DNA from: Chrysemys picta bellii
Lineage: Eukaryota; Chordata; Testudines; Emydidae
Direction of reading: 5' to 3'
Length of the DNA: 64,000 nt
Assembly: GCF_011386835.1 (NCBI RefSeq)
Contig: NC_088798.1
Span: 8,246,001-8,310,000, forward strand
Positions 1 to 11,800 of the stretch are shown here, piece by piece (positions within the stretch are counted from its first letter, which is position 1; each line of letters starts with the position of its first letter). The notes beneath the pieces were generated by a model. It did not search any database and had not been told where the DNA came from. It saw only the letters and a program-made list of their open reading frames with translations. A program made the position numbers and the translations under genes.

Positions 1-2645
1 TTATATGCCTGCTGAACGTGATTTTTTCAATAAATTTAAAATTACAAACAACAACACTACCAAAAGACCGTTGAACAGATGACATATAAATTAAGTCCAC
101 CAGAGTGATACAGGAGCATGTACAAATGAACAAATGTACCGATAACGGGAGCCCGTGTGAGAAATGAGCTTAAGTGGTGAATATGTCTTGCGATATCTTA
201 ATATAGCAATAAACAAAAACATTTTTTTTTGCAATATACCTGTTTGTGGCATCTTAAATGTTGCGTCTTGCATCACAATTTTCCGTAATCGCAGCACTCA
301 GTGCATCTCGTTGATCAACCCTTACAAAAGAAGTATCAACACATACTAATCTAACTAATCTACACTAGTATGTACTCGCCTAACCTTGGCACAAGGGTTG
401 GAGCAGTCTGCAGTATTGCCGGATGTCTGATATGTTTTATTAAAGAATCAGATAACTATCTCCAAAAAACATTGTAATTTTGTATCTGTACATTAAATCT
501 TGATTTCGGCCGAAGTGAGAATAACTGACATATTACGTAAAGTGGTAACGTAGATGTTAATATCAATTGTTATACAATCTAAAACTTTTTGGCACCTTTA
601 GGACTTTCTTGCTAAATATCATTCATTTTGGATTGAAAATGAAAAAAAAAACTGGAGCAGTCAAGATTTTCTGTGCTCCGGCTCTACTACAGCTCCGGGC
701 AAAAACCTGCAGCTCCACTGCTCCGTGCTCCAGCTCCGGGCTCCGCTGCAAAGCTCTGCTTTTTATACTAAGCTCATCCATCCATCTATTCTGTCACTGC
801 AGTATCTGGACATTTTATGCGTATTTAAAAATAAAACAAGTTTTCCCCCTCTCTCTTCCTTTCCAACTTGTTGGAGAAATAGCTGAATTAGTTTATAGTG
901 CTAACTAACTTTTGAGGCAGAGAATCAGGAGGAAGTTTCTAGCTTCCTGCCTTGATTTCCCATACACTTCCCATCTCTTGTTTATAGGAATTATGCAACT
1001 TGTCAGGCCTGAAAGTGGACTATTGCAGCTCACACTTCTGGAGACTGATTAATCTCTGTAAAGGTCACTCATCACAGTGTGAAACCTTTGGGAGAGATGT
1101 AGGTAAATTCACAGGCAGCACACCCACAGTCTCTGCCCTAAAAGCCCATCATCTGTTTGCATTCTAGGTTAGCCTTCATACAGTGATTTAGTGGAGGGGA
1201 AAAAAACCCACTAAGTAATAGCCAACAAGCAGAACTACAAACCCTATAATCAGTTACCTATAAAAGTCTGCTTTAATCGTCTTTAGGAATAAATTACTTT
1301 TTTTAAGTGACCATTCTTTTCTCCTGTAGAGATTTACCCAATTATTGCTCGTAGAAGCTGGTGGGCGACAGTCATAGCTACTCAGTGATTTCATTACAAC
1401 CAAGATATTATGTAATACTACTTTACTACTGGTGCTATGGTAACACCATGAGTCACCCACCAGAAATGGAGCCCCTTTAGCAAGGCACTGAACATACAGA
1501 AGAAAGCATGGTCCCCTGCCCCAAAATTCTTATAATCCAATTGAAGTCCAAGGCACAAGAAATGAGTATAACTAATTACAGGAGTGAGTTGGGATGAGGG
1601 AATTGGAAATAAGATCATTTTACAACCTATATGTACAGAAATTATATTTCCTGCTTCCAAAATACAGCCACTTTTGATTGGAATACAGCCGCTATTTAAT
1701 ACAGCTCGCAGGAACCCTACATAGCAATTTAGAATAATATCCCACTGAAACGGCACAGGGAGCTTTAGGAGGCAGAATGCAGAGGCTAACACCCCAATCT
1801 TGATAAAAATTCCATGGGGAATTGGCTCAGTTTTAACTGAGAGAGCACTCTGTAGAACCAAAAGACGACTGTTAGAAGTGACAGTGTAAAATGCAAGCAT
1901 GATGATACAAAAAGATTGAACTTTATTAGTCACTTAAAATAAAGGACAAGCACTGTTTGACTCTTTCAGCACCTTGCACATGGGATGCTTGCTCGTGGTC
2001 ATTCAAGGTCTCATGACAATCCTTCTTGCCCCATTAGAGTCATTGATCTACATTTCTTGTAGAAATTCCAACTTAGGGACAGAAATTGATTTCTGCCCAT
2101 CTAAATTCACTTTGGTTCAAATGGAAAAGCTGTTATACATCTGTTTTTGGAAGGGGAGATGAAAATTTGTACCGACATTATAATAATGGCTTTTGTGCCC
2201 CACCCCAGAGGAAGTTGTATCTTAGAGATGGGAGAAATGAAAGCCTCTCTCTCAATGGATAGCTGTAATGTTGTAAAGTTATTCCAGTGTTTGTCAAAAG
2301 TGATACATGCATTACAAAACATCAGTAAGTTAACAACAAATTCCATCAGAGTGCGCTGTCTGCAAAGCTCATTTGGGGCCTACCTTCAAATGCCTGCTTT
2401 GACATAATGAGTACCCTGAACCCCACCAAAGTCATCTTGTAGCACTGGGCTCTCAAAAGACTGCACTGTATCTGGCTATTGAAGCAAGTGTCTGTTTCTG
2501 GGAGGGGAGCAATTTGTGTTGCAATAGTAACTTTTATTTTAGTTTTTAAGTGGATGCATTTTACACAAGATACAGAGAAGCATTCTTCATCTCACTGATT
2601 AACGTTTAAACTACACAGCAGGAACCCAGTTTTCAAGTAACCTAC
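1..2645 (-). other. BEND5: BEND5 intron 5 (partial)
   Basis: This is the left end of the window, downstream of exon 5, whose donor reads GTAGGT at its right edge. I searched the minus strand for the last BEND5 exon (the end of the BEN domain and the stop codon) and found nothing resembling it, so that exon should lie outside the window. A GC-richer stretch at about 650-770 repeats a CTCCAGCTCC/CTCCGGCTC-like motif and is probably an old repeat. The open frame at about 1418-1933 on the minus strand has no recognisable similarity and is not called a gene. Confidence 0.75.
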
Positions 2646-2859
2646 CTCTGACAATGCTTAATTTGTGAGGTGAGAGAGGTGGCTTGGGAACTGCATCTTT
2701 CTTTTTTTTGGTTGCAACTCCTGTGACGCTTCTGTTCTTGAGAACATCTGTTCCCCAAATCATTACCGCTAGGTTTTTTGTATACTTTGAATCTCCTTGT
2801 GTTACTTGCAGCTGGTGCCATTTCTCCTCATCTACCCAGATTCCACTGCCCAGATGGAC
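2646..2859 (-). CDS. BEND5: BEND5 coding exon 5 (first half of BEN domain)
   Basis: The acceptor is TTTCTAG before GTCCATCTG and the donor is GTCAGAG followed by GTAGGT. It encodes residues 293-363 plus the first base of 364. It starts VHLGSGIWVDEEKW and ends SPHKLSIVR. This is the N-terminal half of the BEN domain, the DNA-binding module. A lysine-rich patch (ATKKKKDAVPK) lies at about residues 343-353. The open frame is clean and nearly identical to the mammalian protein. The phase-1 end requires a further exon starting with the rest of a Glu codon. Confidence 0.96.
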
Positions 2860-5800
2860 CTAGAAAGTAGTAATAAAACAAACAACAACTTAGCATCTGT
2901 GGTACGCGGCACACAACAGTGTCCAAGCACTGTATGAACACTAGTATTAGGTACTATAATAATAAATAATAATAATAATAATGATAATAAAGACTAGGCA
3001 AACTGAATTTGCTTAGTTTTGAACCCTGTCCAACATTGCATCCGAAGAAGTGAGGTTTTTACTCATGAAAGCTTATGCCCAAATAAATCTGTTAGTCTTT
3101 AAGGTGCCACCAGACTCCTTGTTGTTTTTGTAGATACAGACTAACACGGCTACCCCCTGATACCTGTCCAACATTGTGGGTCAGTAAGTTTGAGTCGAAC
3201 TCTTACATTTTGTGTTTCACTTTCCTTTGTTTTTCCAGTCCTTTTACTCTTAACTCCTCTCCCCCTCCCCGCCGATAGTCTCTCTCCTGAAAGACTATGA
3301 TAAAAGGACCAGAAATAGGACAGAGAAAAATTATAATTAGCAAGTATATCTAGTACTCTCTATATGCACTGTATTCAAGCCAATCACTTGGGCCAGCCTA
3401 ATTTGAGAGCATTTTTCCTTGCCTATTCTTAGTACACAGCATAGGCTTCCCTTTTACCAGGAGAACCCAATTTACTCAAATCACACTTTGGGAGGTGGTG
3501 GGGAGGGAAGAACACTATGGGCCAAATTCTGGTTCCACTGAAGTCTGTGATAAACCTCATGTTGACTTCAATTGGAGTTGGATTAGCCCCCCGTTTAAAT
3601 TACAAGGGTGGTGGTTGGTGAGGTGGAAGGAGGAGTTCAGCACTCCAATTAATTGTTAACCCTTTGAACCCAAAAGACTGCGTGCAAGCTTCACAAAACC
3701 TAATTCCAGCAATGAAGTTTGTCCATTCCTAATAGCTACAACTGAACTACTATTATGGAGAAATGCAACAATATTTCTGTAAAACTGTAAAAGGAAAAGG
3801 GAAGGAAGAAGGGAGCTTCCTTCCTTAGAATTTTCAAATGGACAAAATCCTAAAGGGTGTGTGTGGGGGGAGAGATAATGGACACAAGTATTGTGACAGC
3901 CCAAGTTCAGTTTTCACAACAATTGAGAATTTTTTTAAAAACTTTTACAGCATGAAAAAAGGAAAATAGTCTAACAGTAAACTTAAGTTTTTTTTTTAAA
4001 CATCTTTCATGTTGAATGATCTAAAATTATATCTATGTTACTCACAAAAGATCTGCATTGCACAGCTCACACATAAAGGAGTGACTTTATACATGCAAAG
4101 AGTCTTATTACGTTCACTGAAAATGGGCAAAGACATTTTTAAATTTCATAGGTCCAACCTCTGAGTCTCTGTTAGTCAAAATTCTCAGTGACTTCAACTG
4201 GAGTTTTTCCTGAATTAGGACTGCAAGCTATTGCCTGAAAATCATTTTTATTATAACAGTGTCTGTGATATGGTGTATTCGGCCTTTGTGGCTCCCTGCT
4301 GGGAGCCCTGTGGTCCTACTACACCCCATCCCAAGTAGCAGCAAGGTGAAACGAAAAGAGCAGCAAAGGAGGTCCTTCAACTTTGCCCACAGAGGAGTCT
4401 CCAGAGTGGCCATTTTGGAAACTAGAGAGACCTGGTCCTCCAAAAAGCTAGAAAGGCAAGCAACAGCCAACCAAGGCCCTGGTGACCCAAATAAGAGGAG
4501 CTGCCTGGCCTTAGCAGTCCTGGCCAAAGGAACTTGAAGAATAGCCAGAGTTTGTTTTCTGACTGCGTTTTGTTTGCATAGCTTGCTTTGAATGGAGGGT
4601 GGGAGGGGAGGACCTGAGATAAGGATAAAGCTAAAGGGCCCAGGTGGGAAAACACCAAGGAAAAAAAAGCAGAAAAAAAACTAATCAAACAGTATGTGGC
4701 CACTGTGTATAGAGCCCCTGGGTTGGAACTCGGAGTAGTGGGTGGGCCCAGGTTCCTCTACTGGCCACAGGTAAAGTGGTATAAACCCCAAAGAAAGCAT
4801 GGTGCTTATTTGTGAGCCTGAACAAAAGGCTGAATTTAAAGGGCCCCAGAGATGGGGCTGAAGACCCCAGCAAGGGCGAATAGATTGTTTATTTATTGGA
4901 CTCTAATACCCCAGAAGGGGTTCATTTGGACTTTGAGGCTCCAGGGATGAAGGACTGCAATAACTGCTTCTGGGGGCATTCTGCACCAAAAAATTAAAAA
5001 TTCTGCACACAATATTTGAAAATTCTGCATATTTTGTCAAAACAACACAATATAATCATGCCAGTTACCATTATTTCGGTAATTTATTTCAAAATATCTG
5101 TCAGCAAGGATGTCTAACAATATGGACAAAAAAAATATTCTGGTAATTTTTTTTTTTGGACAAATAGATTCCTTACTAGGCATATTAATACAGAACTTTA
5201 TGTAATAATTTAAATTACAATACAGAACTGTATTTCCTGAACCTGTCAGAAGCAGTGCAAAGGCTTGGGGGAGTCAGGGGTAATGGAGGAGCTGAGGGAG
5301 AGGGAAGGCACCTAGGAGTGAACCTGGAGGGTATTGGGTGTGGGTTGGAGGCTTTTCTAAAGGGAGAGGATTGTTAGGGTGTTGGGTAGGGTTACCATAT
5401 TCAAACATTTAAAAAAAGAGGACACTCCACAGGGCCCCGGCCCAGCCCCAACCCCACCCCCTTCTCCGCCCCCATTCCAACCCCTTCCCCAGAGTCCCTG
5501 CCTCAACTCTGCCCCCTCCTCTGAGCACCCCGCATTCCCCCTCCTCCCTCCCGCTCTGATCTTGGTTGGGGGTTGCTAAGTGCTTCCCTGCTCCCCACTC
5601 GCCCCGCAGCCCCTATGCCCTTGCCTGCCCTGCTCCTCCTCACCCTGCAGTCTCTGCACCCCCCCTGCCCCTGCAGCCTCTGTACCCCCTGCTCCCCACT
5701 CGCCCTGCAGCCTCTGCACCCCCCGTCCCTGCAGCCTCTGTGCCCCCTGCTCCCCACTTGCCCTGCAGCCTCTGCACCCCCCCGCCACCTGCCCTGCTCC

Positions 5801-8800
5801 CCCCGCTCACCCGGCAGAGGGAGAAATGCAGGCTCCACGTGGAATCAAACACAGCCACGCTGCTCTGTGGGGGAGGGGGGAGCGGGGGAGGGGGAGGGAC
5901 TCTGGCTGCTAGAGGCCCTAGTGGCTGCGAGCGGCTTTCAATCAGGCCAGGCGTCCAATCAGCCGCGCCACACTCCGCATGAGGGGAAGGGGGAAATCCC
6001 GGACATTTCTACTTGATTAGAAATCCCCCCCGGACGGCCATTTAACACTGAAAAAGCCAGACATGTCCGGGGAAAGCCGGACGGATGGTAATCCTAGTGT
6101 TGGGAAGCTTCCCCCATGCAGACCCTGGCTGACCCCAAGCCTCTTCCATTCAGTCAGGCACGTCTGCCCCGTTCCTGCACCCCTCATCCCCTCACCCCCA
6201 AAGCTTTGCAGCCCTCATCCCGTCCTCACTAGCTCCTGAGCCCATGCTCCAGTCTGTCTCCCCCCACCCCCCATAGCCATTCTGAACCCCACAGCAGCCC
6301 TTTGTGCCCCACTCTGTTCTAATCTGGCGCCGCAGACAGGGTGATGTTATGAACTCTACTCCTAGGGCAGTTCTGCTGCACTGGGCATAGAATTTTGTAT
6401 TTTGCCCCAGAAGTGCTGCAGTTCTGCCTTTTGCCCACCAGAGGCCGCTGTGGCACCAGAACAGCCAGCTGCATTAATGATGGCTGTTCTAGTGCCACAG
6501 CAGCCTCTGGTGGGCAAAAAGCAGAACTGCAGCACTTGGGCAAAATGTTTTTATGCGGGAAAATACAAAATTATGCGGGACAGATGAATTCTGTGTGTCC
6601 GCAGATGCGCAGAATTCCCCCAGGAGTAAATACCGCACCCAGCTGTAAGGAGGCAATCAAGAGATGACGGTCCCTTCAGTGTCCTTAAGTAGCATTGTTT
6701 AAAACCTTAACTGTCGAAATATTAATGTTCTAGTTACTGATTGCCACATGGCAATCAAGTAATGAGTCTAGCTTTTTTAAAAGCATGAACACAAGCAAAT
6801 TGCCTCTTCTGTATATAATTTCTTCAGACAGTGGTGAAACTGCAAAAGGCAGATTATAGTTTGTTTGTTTTAAACTAGTCATGCGTAAAAATATTCCTTT
6901 CATGACCAGATATTTTAAAGAATCTTACAACATAGGTAAAAAAAAAAAAAAAAAATGGACAAACAAGTTACATAATCCTCAATATACAATTACTTCCTTC
7001 TCCCCACTCTGATCAGTCTCTATATAATTACTATTTATTTATTTATTTTAAAGCACTCTCTTTTGGTTCCATCTCCATACCCTGTAAAACAACTCCAATC
7101 ACAGCCAGCAGCTAGTGCTCAGAAGTCAGGATGATTTTGGATTTTCCAAGACTAAAATACAAATACTCTAAATAAGAAACACAATGGAGTTGTTTAGAAT
7201 ATTTCATGGAGATTTAAAACAAAAAATCAGTAGCATTCTGAAGTGCTGAATTCTGGGTTTGACTACTAAATGAAAACCAGAAAGCTGAATGCTCCATTTT
7301 ATCAAAAAGCTAAGTATAGCGTATTCCAGGGTACAGCTAGCAGCTCCATATTAACATGCATAGATGCCTTAGTCTCTTTCTAGGCCTTAAGTACGTCATG
7401 TATTCACGAGTTTTTACTTAAAATATTTTAAAATAGCCCATTATAAGAAACATTGTTTGAAAGATGAATCTTTAAAAAGTCTCCCCATTCTTGAGAGCTT
7501 TTCATTTATTCGAAGGAAATGTTATTGTTGGTATCAAACAGATGTCTGTGGTTATAGTAGGCCACTTGACCACAGGAATCCTAGGTTCTCTTTTATATTT
7601 CCAGCTCTGTTGCTAACTTGCTGTATATTCTTAGGCAAGTAACTTATTCCCCCATCCTCTTTTTACCCTTCTGTAAAACTGGCATGATAATACTTATCTA
7701 CTACTCTCAGAGGTACTGCTGTGAGGCCTAATGAAATCAGTTTTGTAAGTATTTTGTGATCTTTGGATGACAGGCACCAACCAAGTGTAAGATCCTTTGC
7801 CTGTTGAAGTCAATGGGAGCTTTGCCACTAAAATCACTGAGCTCAGGATCAACCTCCAAGAACAAAACAAACAACAAGAACAGAATACTTTAGTAACCAT
7901 GACAACATGAACAATGTATCTAACACACACCACAGGCTCTTCTTACATTTTCTTCTTTAATGCTGTCCTCTCTTTTGGGATAGAGAAGAGTTTCTCTGAC
8001 ATGAGTGAGAATCCTACCATGATCACAGCCAATACCCCAAAGTGTGAAGTTTGTAAAATAGCCTTTCTACAACTCCACTGCAGATCAGGTTAACAAAAAG
8101 AATGGTATGAATTAGTGAAAACGTTAAAAACTGGCCATCTTAAGTGTGTCACCAAAATATATCAATTGTTTTTAAATGGTTACAATGATCTAAATCCCAA
8201 TAAACAAAGTGTTTTGATATCTCTGTTAAAATACATAACAATGAATTATTATTATAACTTCATATTCAAGGGAAATGTCAAAAACCAGATACAATCAATA
8301 GTGTGATGTTGATTTTAAGGTGAAATAGAATGTGCTATGTTTTTCTGCCACTATAACTATGTTAAATAATATTTGGTAGCCAAAAGGAGCACGGGGGAGC
8401 CTGATGTGGCTATTGCTTTCTAGAGTTTTCTCCAACTGCGGCACTAATTGCATACACATCCCAAGCATGGGGATCTGCTGAGCATGGTATAATTTCAGTG
8501 GATTTACGTAAACACTAAAGTTTATTCATTGTGTCCTTTTCCGTATATTGACTGTGTGCATTCACTTCAAAGTATCATTGATCATCTTACCACCAATTAT
8601 CAGTTTCAAATATGGTACATATTTGTCTTTTACTTAGGGATTAGTACCCGCAACCCCATGCTGTCACATAGGTGTAATTCGTAAAGTCATAAATGTAAAA
8701 AAGTTGAAAACAGCTGAGAACTTAAAAACTGGACAGTAACAAGTCATGAACCTCCAGTGATGACAGAACCTGGTGAACAACAAGAGTTCTCAACCATGTT

Positions 8801-11800
8801 TGTAGTTGTTTCCATTGTCTCACACTAACTCAAACATTTTAAATACTCAGAGTGACGTTTGGCGTTGTGGTATGTGCTGATCGTGCTGTTGAATGGAGGG
8901 CTGTGTTGTGCTGGAAGAGATATGAATTTGTACACATTGCAAAGGAAGGGTATATGTTGTGATGAGGCATGTTTGGGGTTACTGTGTGTGCTGATTGCAG
9001 TATGTGGGGGTGGTTGTGTTGATTTGTGTCTAGAGAGGGTTGCATTGAGAGATGTGTGTTTTGTGCAGGTAGCAGTTGCCAAAATCTACAGTCTCCCTCA
9101 TGCAACAAATGAAACTGTTGCATTCAACTTGGCTGTAGAGTAAAGGAGGCAATTGGTTGAGTTACCTCTGAGATCACAGTGGTCTAGAACTTTTGGCATG
9201 CCACAGATACATGCTTTCTGTAGCTGTACACTGTATGGGTGTAATTTTTCAAGTCAAAATGGCTGCTAATTTAAAAACTGGACGGTAACAGATCACAATA
9301 CCCAGTGACATAGGTGCCGACTTCTACTGGCCCCGGTAGGTGCTCGACCCCACTCTGCCGCTGGCCCCACCCTGACTCCACTCCCTTCCGTCCCCATTCC
9401 AAACCCTTCCCCAATGTCCCCGCCCCAACTCAGCCCCCTCCCTGCCCCTATTCCAACTCCTTCCCCAAATCCTTGCTCCGGCCCTGCCTCCTCCTCTGAG
9501 CACACCATGTTTCCACTCCTCCCCCCTCCCTCCCAGAGCTTGCTACAGCTGTTTGGCGGCGGCAAGCGCTGGGAGGTAGGCCGAGGAACGGGGACGTGGC
9601 GCAATCAGGGGAGGAGGTGGTGTGGGAAGCTTGACTGCTGCTGGGTGCAGAGCACCCACTAATTTTTCCCTGTGGGTGCTCCAGCCCCGGAGCACCCACA
9701 GAGTCGGCGCCTACGCCCAGTGATGATTCATCCTGATAATATTCTGAATTAAAAAAGAGCCACCAACCATGTTTGTAGCTATTTCCATCATTTCCTACCA
9801 ACTCTACAGACATAAGCTTCTGAGTGATACACAGAGTGATGTTCCTGTAATCTTATTATACAAATACTATTGTACTTTGTGAAAATTTAGGAAAACACCA
9901 AACACAGTAGTAGCTTACAGCAAAGATTCTAATGTCATGAAAGTTTGGTATGAAATCCACCTGAAGAACAGTTAAAAGACTATTTATAAAGTATTTAGTT
10001 TCAAATACCTTTCCGTTCTCGAGAATATACTTGTCCATTACTGGAACAGGGGCAGGATAATATGTTGATGTATTCGCTTCCTCACTGAATGTTTTCTGTA
10101 TCTCAGGCTCAGGCTCAATTGATTCTGGTTTTCCTTTTTCAAGCTCAATGGCAGGACCTACACAGTTAAGAAAAGAGATTGGTCTGCTATCCCAAAGAAC
10201 ATGAAATCAATCATTTTACTGACCAATGGTCAGCATAGACCACCACATTAGTCATGTTTGTTTTAGAATGGAAGTGGGTCCAAAGCAAAACCCTTCATCT
10301 GAACAGTCCCCAATAAAAATCGGGGTAAGAATTGAGGCTCTAACCCATTCCTGCTTTAAACACTTAACGCTAAAGAATCATGCTTAAAAATAAGGGTGTG
10401 TATGGACAGTTCAAAGAATATGGGTGAAGGAGCTATAACCTGTACTCAAAGGAATGATAATACAACAGAGTTGAACATATAAACCAGAGGTGGTAACAGT
10501 TATCCTTCAAATTAGAAATACTGTATAGTGACTTGGAAAATTATGTGTTATCTATACTTTTTCATGGAAAAAATTAAAAATATTTAAAACGTTCTTTAAA
10601 TAGGGGAATGTAAAATAAGAATGAATAGAAATGGTACAGATAAGTGAATGGACTTGGGATACTTATGCTAAAATTCCATAAATGTAAGGAACATCTCAGT
10701 GTTAACGCAACATAGATCAGGCAATCAAAATTCTAATGTATCAACTACAGATTTGTATTTTAATGTAATCAACAAAAATTAAGCGCAGCTTAAACAATGG
10801 AAGATTGCTAAGCAGATGTTTGAAGTTTCTAAGGAAGATAAATTAACTATCAATGACACCAGCTCTTCAGAATTCTCCCCCCTCCCCACCAGATCTGCTA
10901 CTACAAAGTGATCCTAAACGGGTCAAATAATACAATTTGTGAACTGGATTTTATAACTTCATTAATTATAACTGTGATAGCACCAGTAAATACAGTCTAA
11001 GGCGCCGATCCTGAAAGCAAACCACAGGATACCACATGAAGCTCCATTAGAGACAATGTAGTTTTGTACAGGTACAGGTCAGTATAGTATCAGTTGCAGG
11101 ATCAGGACCAAAGGACAAGAATAACTCTCATATTCCCTAGAACTACACTATGATGGAGTGAGTTAGCATTGCATATCTAACATTTGAGTCTTGAATAACC
11201 ACAAAACTAATTTAATAACCTTTAACTGTGGAAATGAGTCTCAGCAGTTGCCGTCTCTCTTTTTGTATACATAGCCCCAAGTTTTGTCTTGCTCTAACCC
11301 AGCAAATCAGACTGCGGTTTCAGCTAATGGCAGTATAGCTGCTGTATCATATTTCTTGGACATTCGCTGTATCTGAAACTATTATGGCATCTTTTACTCC
11401 TTATGCTGCACAGAATCATATGAAAGCTTAGTATGCAAAAAATAGCAATTTCCCCATGTGGCTTAACATTGCTTGTACATGATGTAAATATCAGTTATTT
11501 TGCACTTGGAACTAGTGGGATGCATTTAGCTTATTGTCAAGGACCAAAAATTCCAGTTCTTTGGACAACTCTATTCTGCAGTGACAACTATTGGGTTTCT
11601 TAGGAAATGAATGCAAGTATGGTACCAATACAGGACCACACGAAAGACAGAACATTTGCATTATAGTTTCACAGCAGCATCCACAGACATCTGCAACATC
11701 ATACACAAGCAGACACTGATGTTGGCACCAAATAAAGACTGAACAGTTCCATTTAAAACTGACAAAACCACGCATAGCAGTAGATCACCTGCAAGACTCT

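Larger units (their letters stand above)
4964..6628 (+). mobile_element. Large terminal-inverted-repeat element, copy 1 (interrupted by a hAT element)
   Basis: The left end reads CTTCTGGGGGCATTCTGCAC. The right end is the inverse of ACTCCTGGGGGAATTCTGCG. Left of centre is AT-rich sequence (ATTAAAAATTCTGCACACAA, TAATTTAAATTACAATACAG) that recurs in inverted order in the copy at 16665-17544. The right part holds a long hairpin (6399-6546). The hAT element at 5387-6096 splits the copy. No clean target duplication was found, so the superfamily is open. The right boundary is good to a few bases. Confidence 0.75.
2860..10008 (-). other. BEND5: BEND5 intron 4
   Basis: This 7.1-kb intron has GT and AG ends on the minus strand. 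It holds a TAA microsatellite, a 124-bp retroposon with 14-bp duplications, a large inverted-repeat element with a hAT element nested inside it, a MIR-like piece, an old local duplication and another hAT element, all listed separately. Between them (about 3180-4960 and 6640-7600) I see no other coding or RNA signal, only AT-rich unique-looking sequence and short homopolymers, including 17 A at 6939-6955. Confidence 0.85.

Noticed and set aside
1418..1933. 171-codon minus-strand frame downstream of BEND5 exon 5
   Set aside because: No recognisable similarity, not bounded by splice signals that fit BEND5, and not the expected C-terminal BEN domain sequence.
3525..3590. TTGACTTCAATTGGAG-type phrase, also near 4170, 7805, 49230 and 62600
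   Set aside because: The phrase recurs and probably marks old dispersed repeats, but I could not set boundaries or a family, so these were not listed as features.
5503..6016. Several overlapping proline-, alanine- and cysteine-rich frames
   Set aside because: They read a minisatellite inside a hAT element in different frames. The composition explains them.
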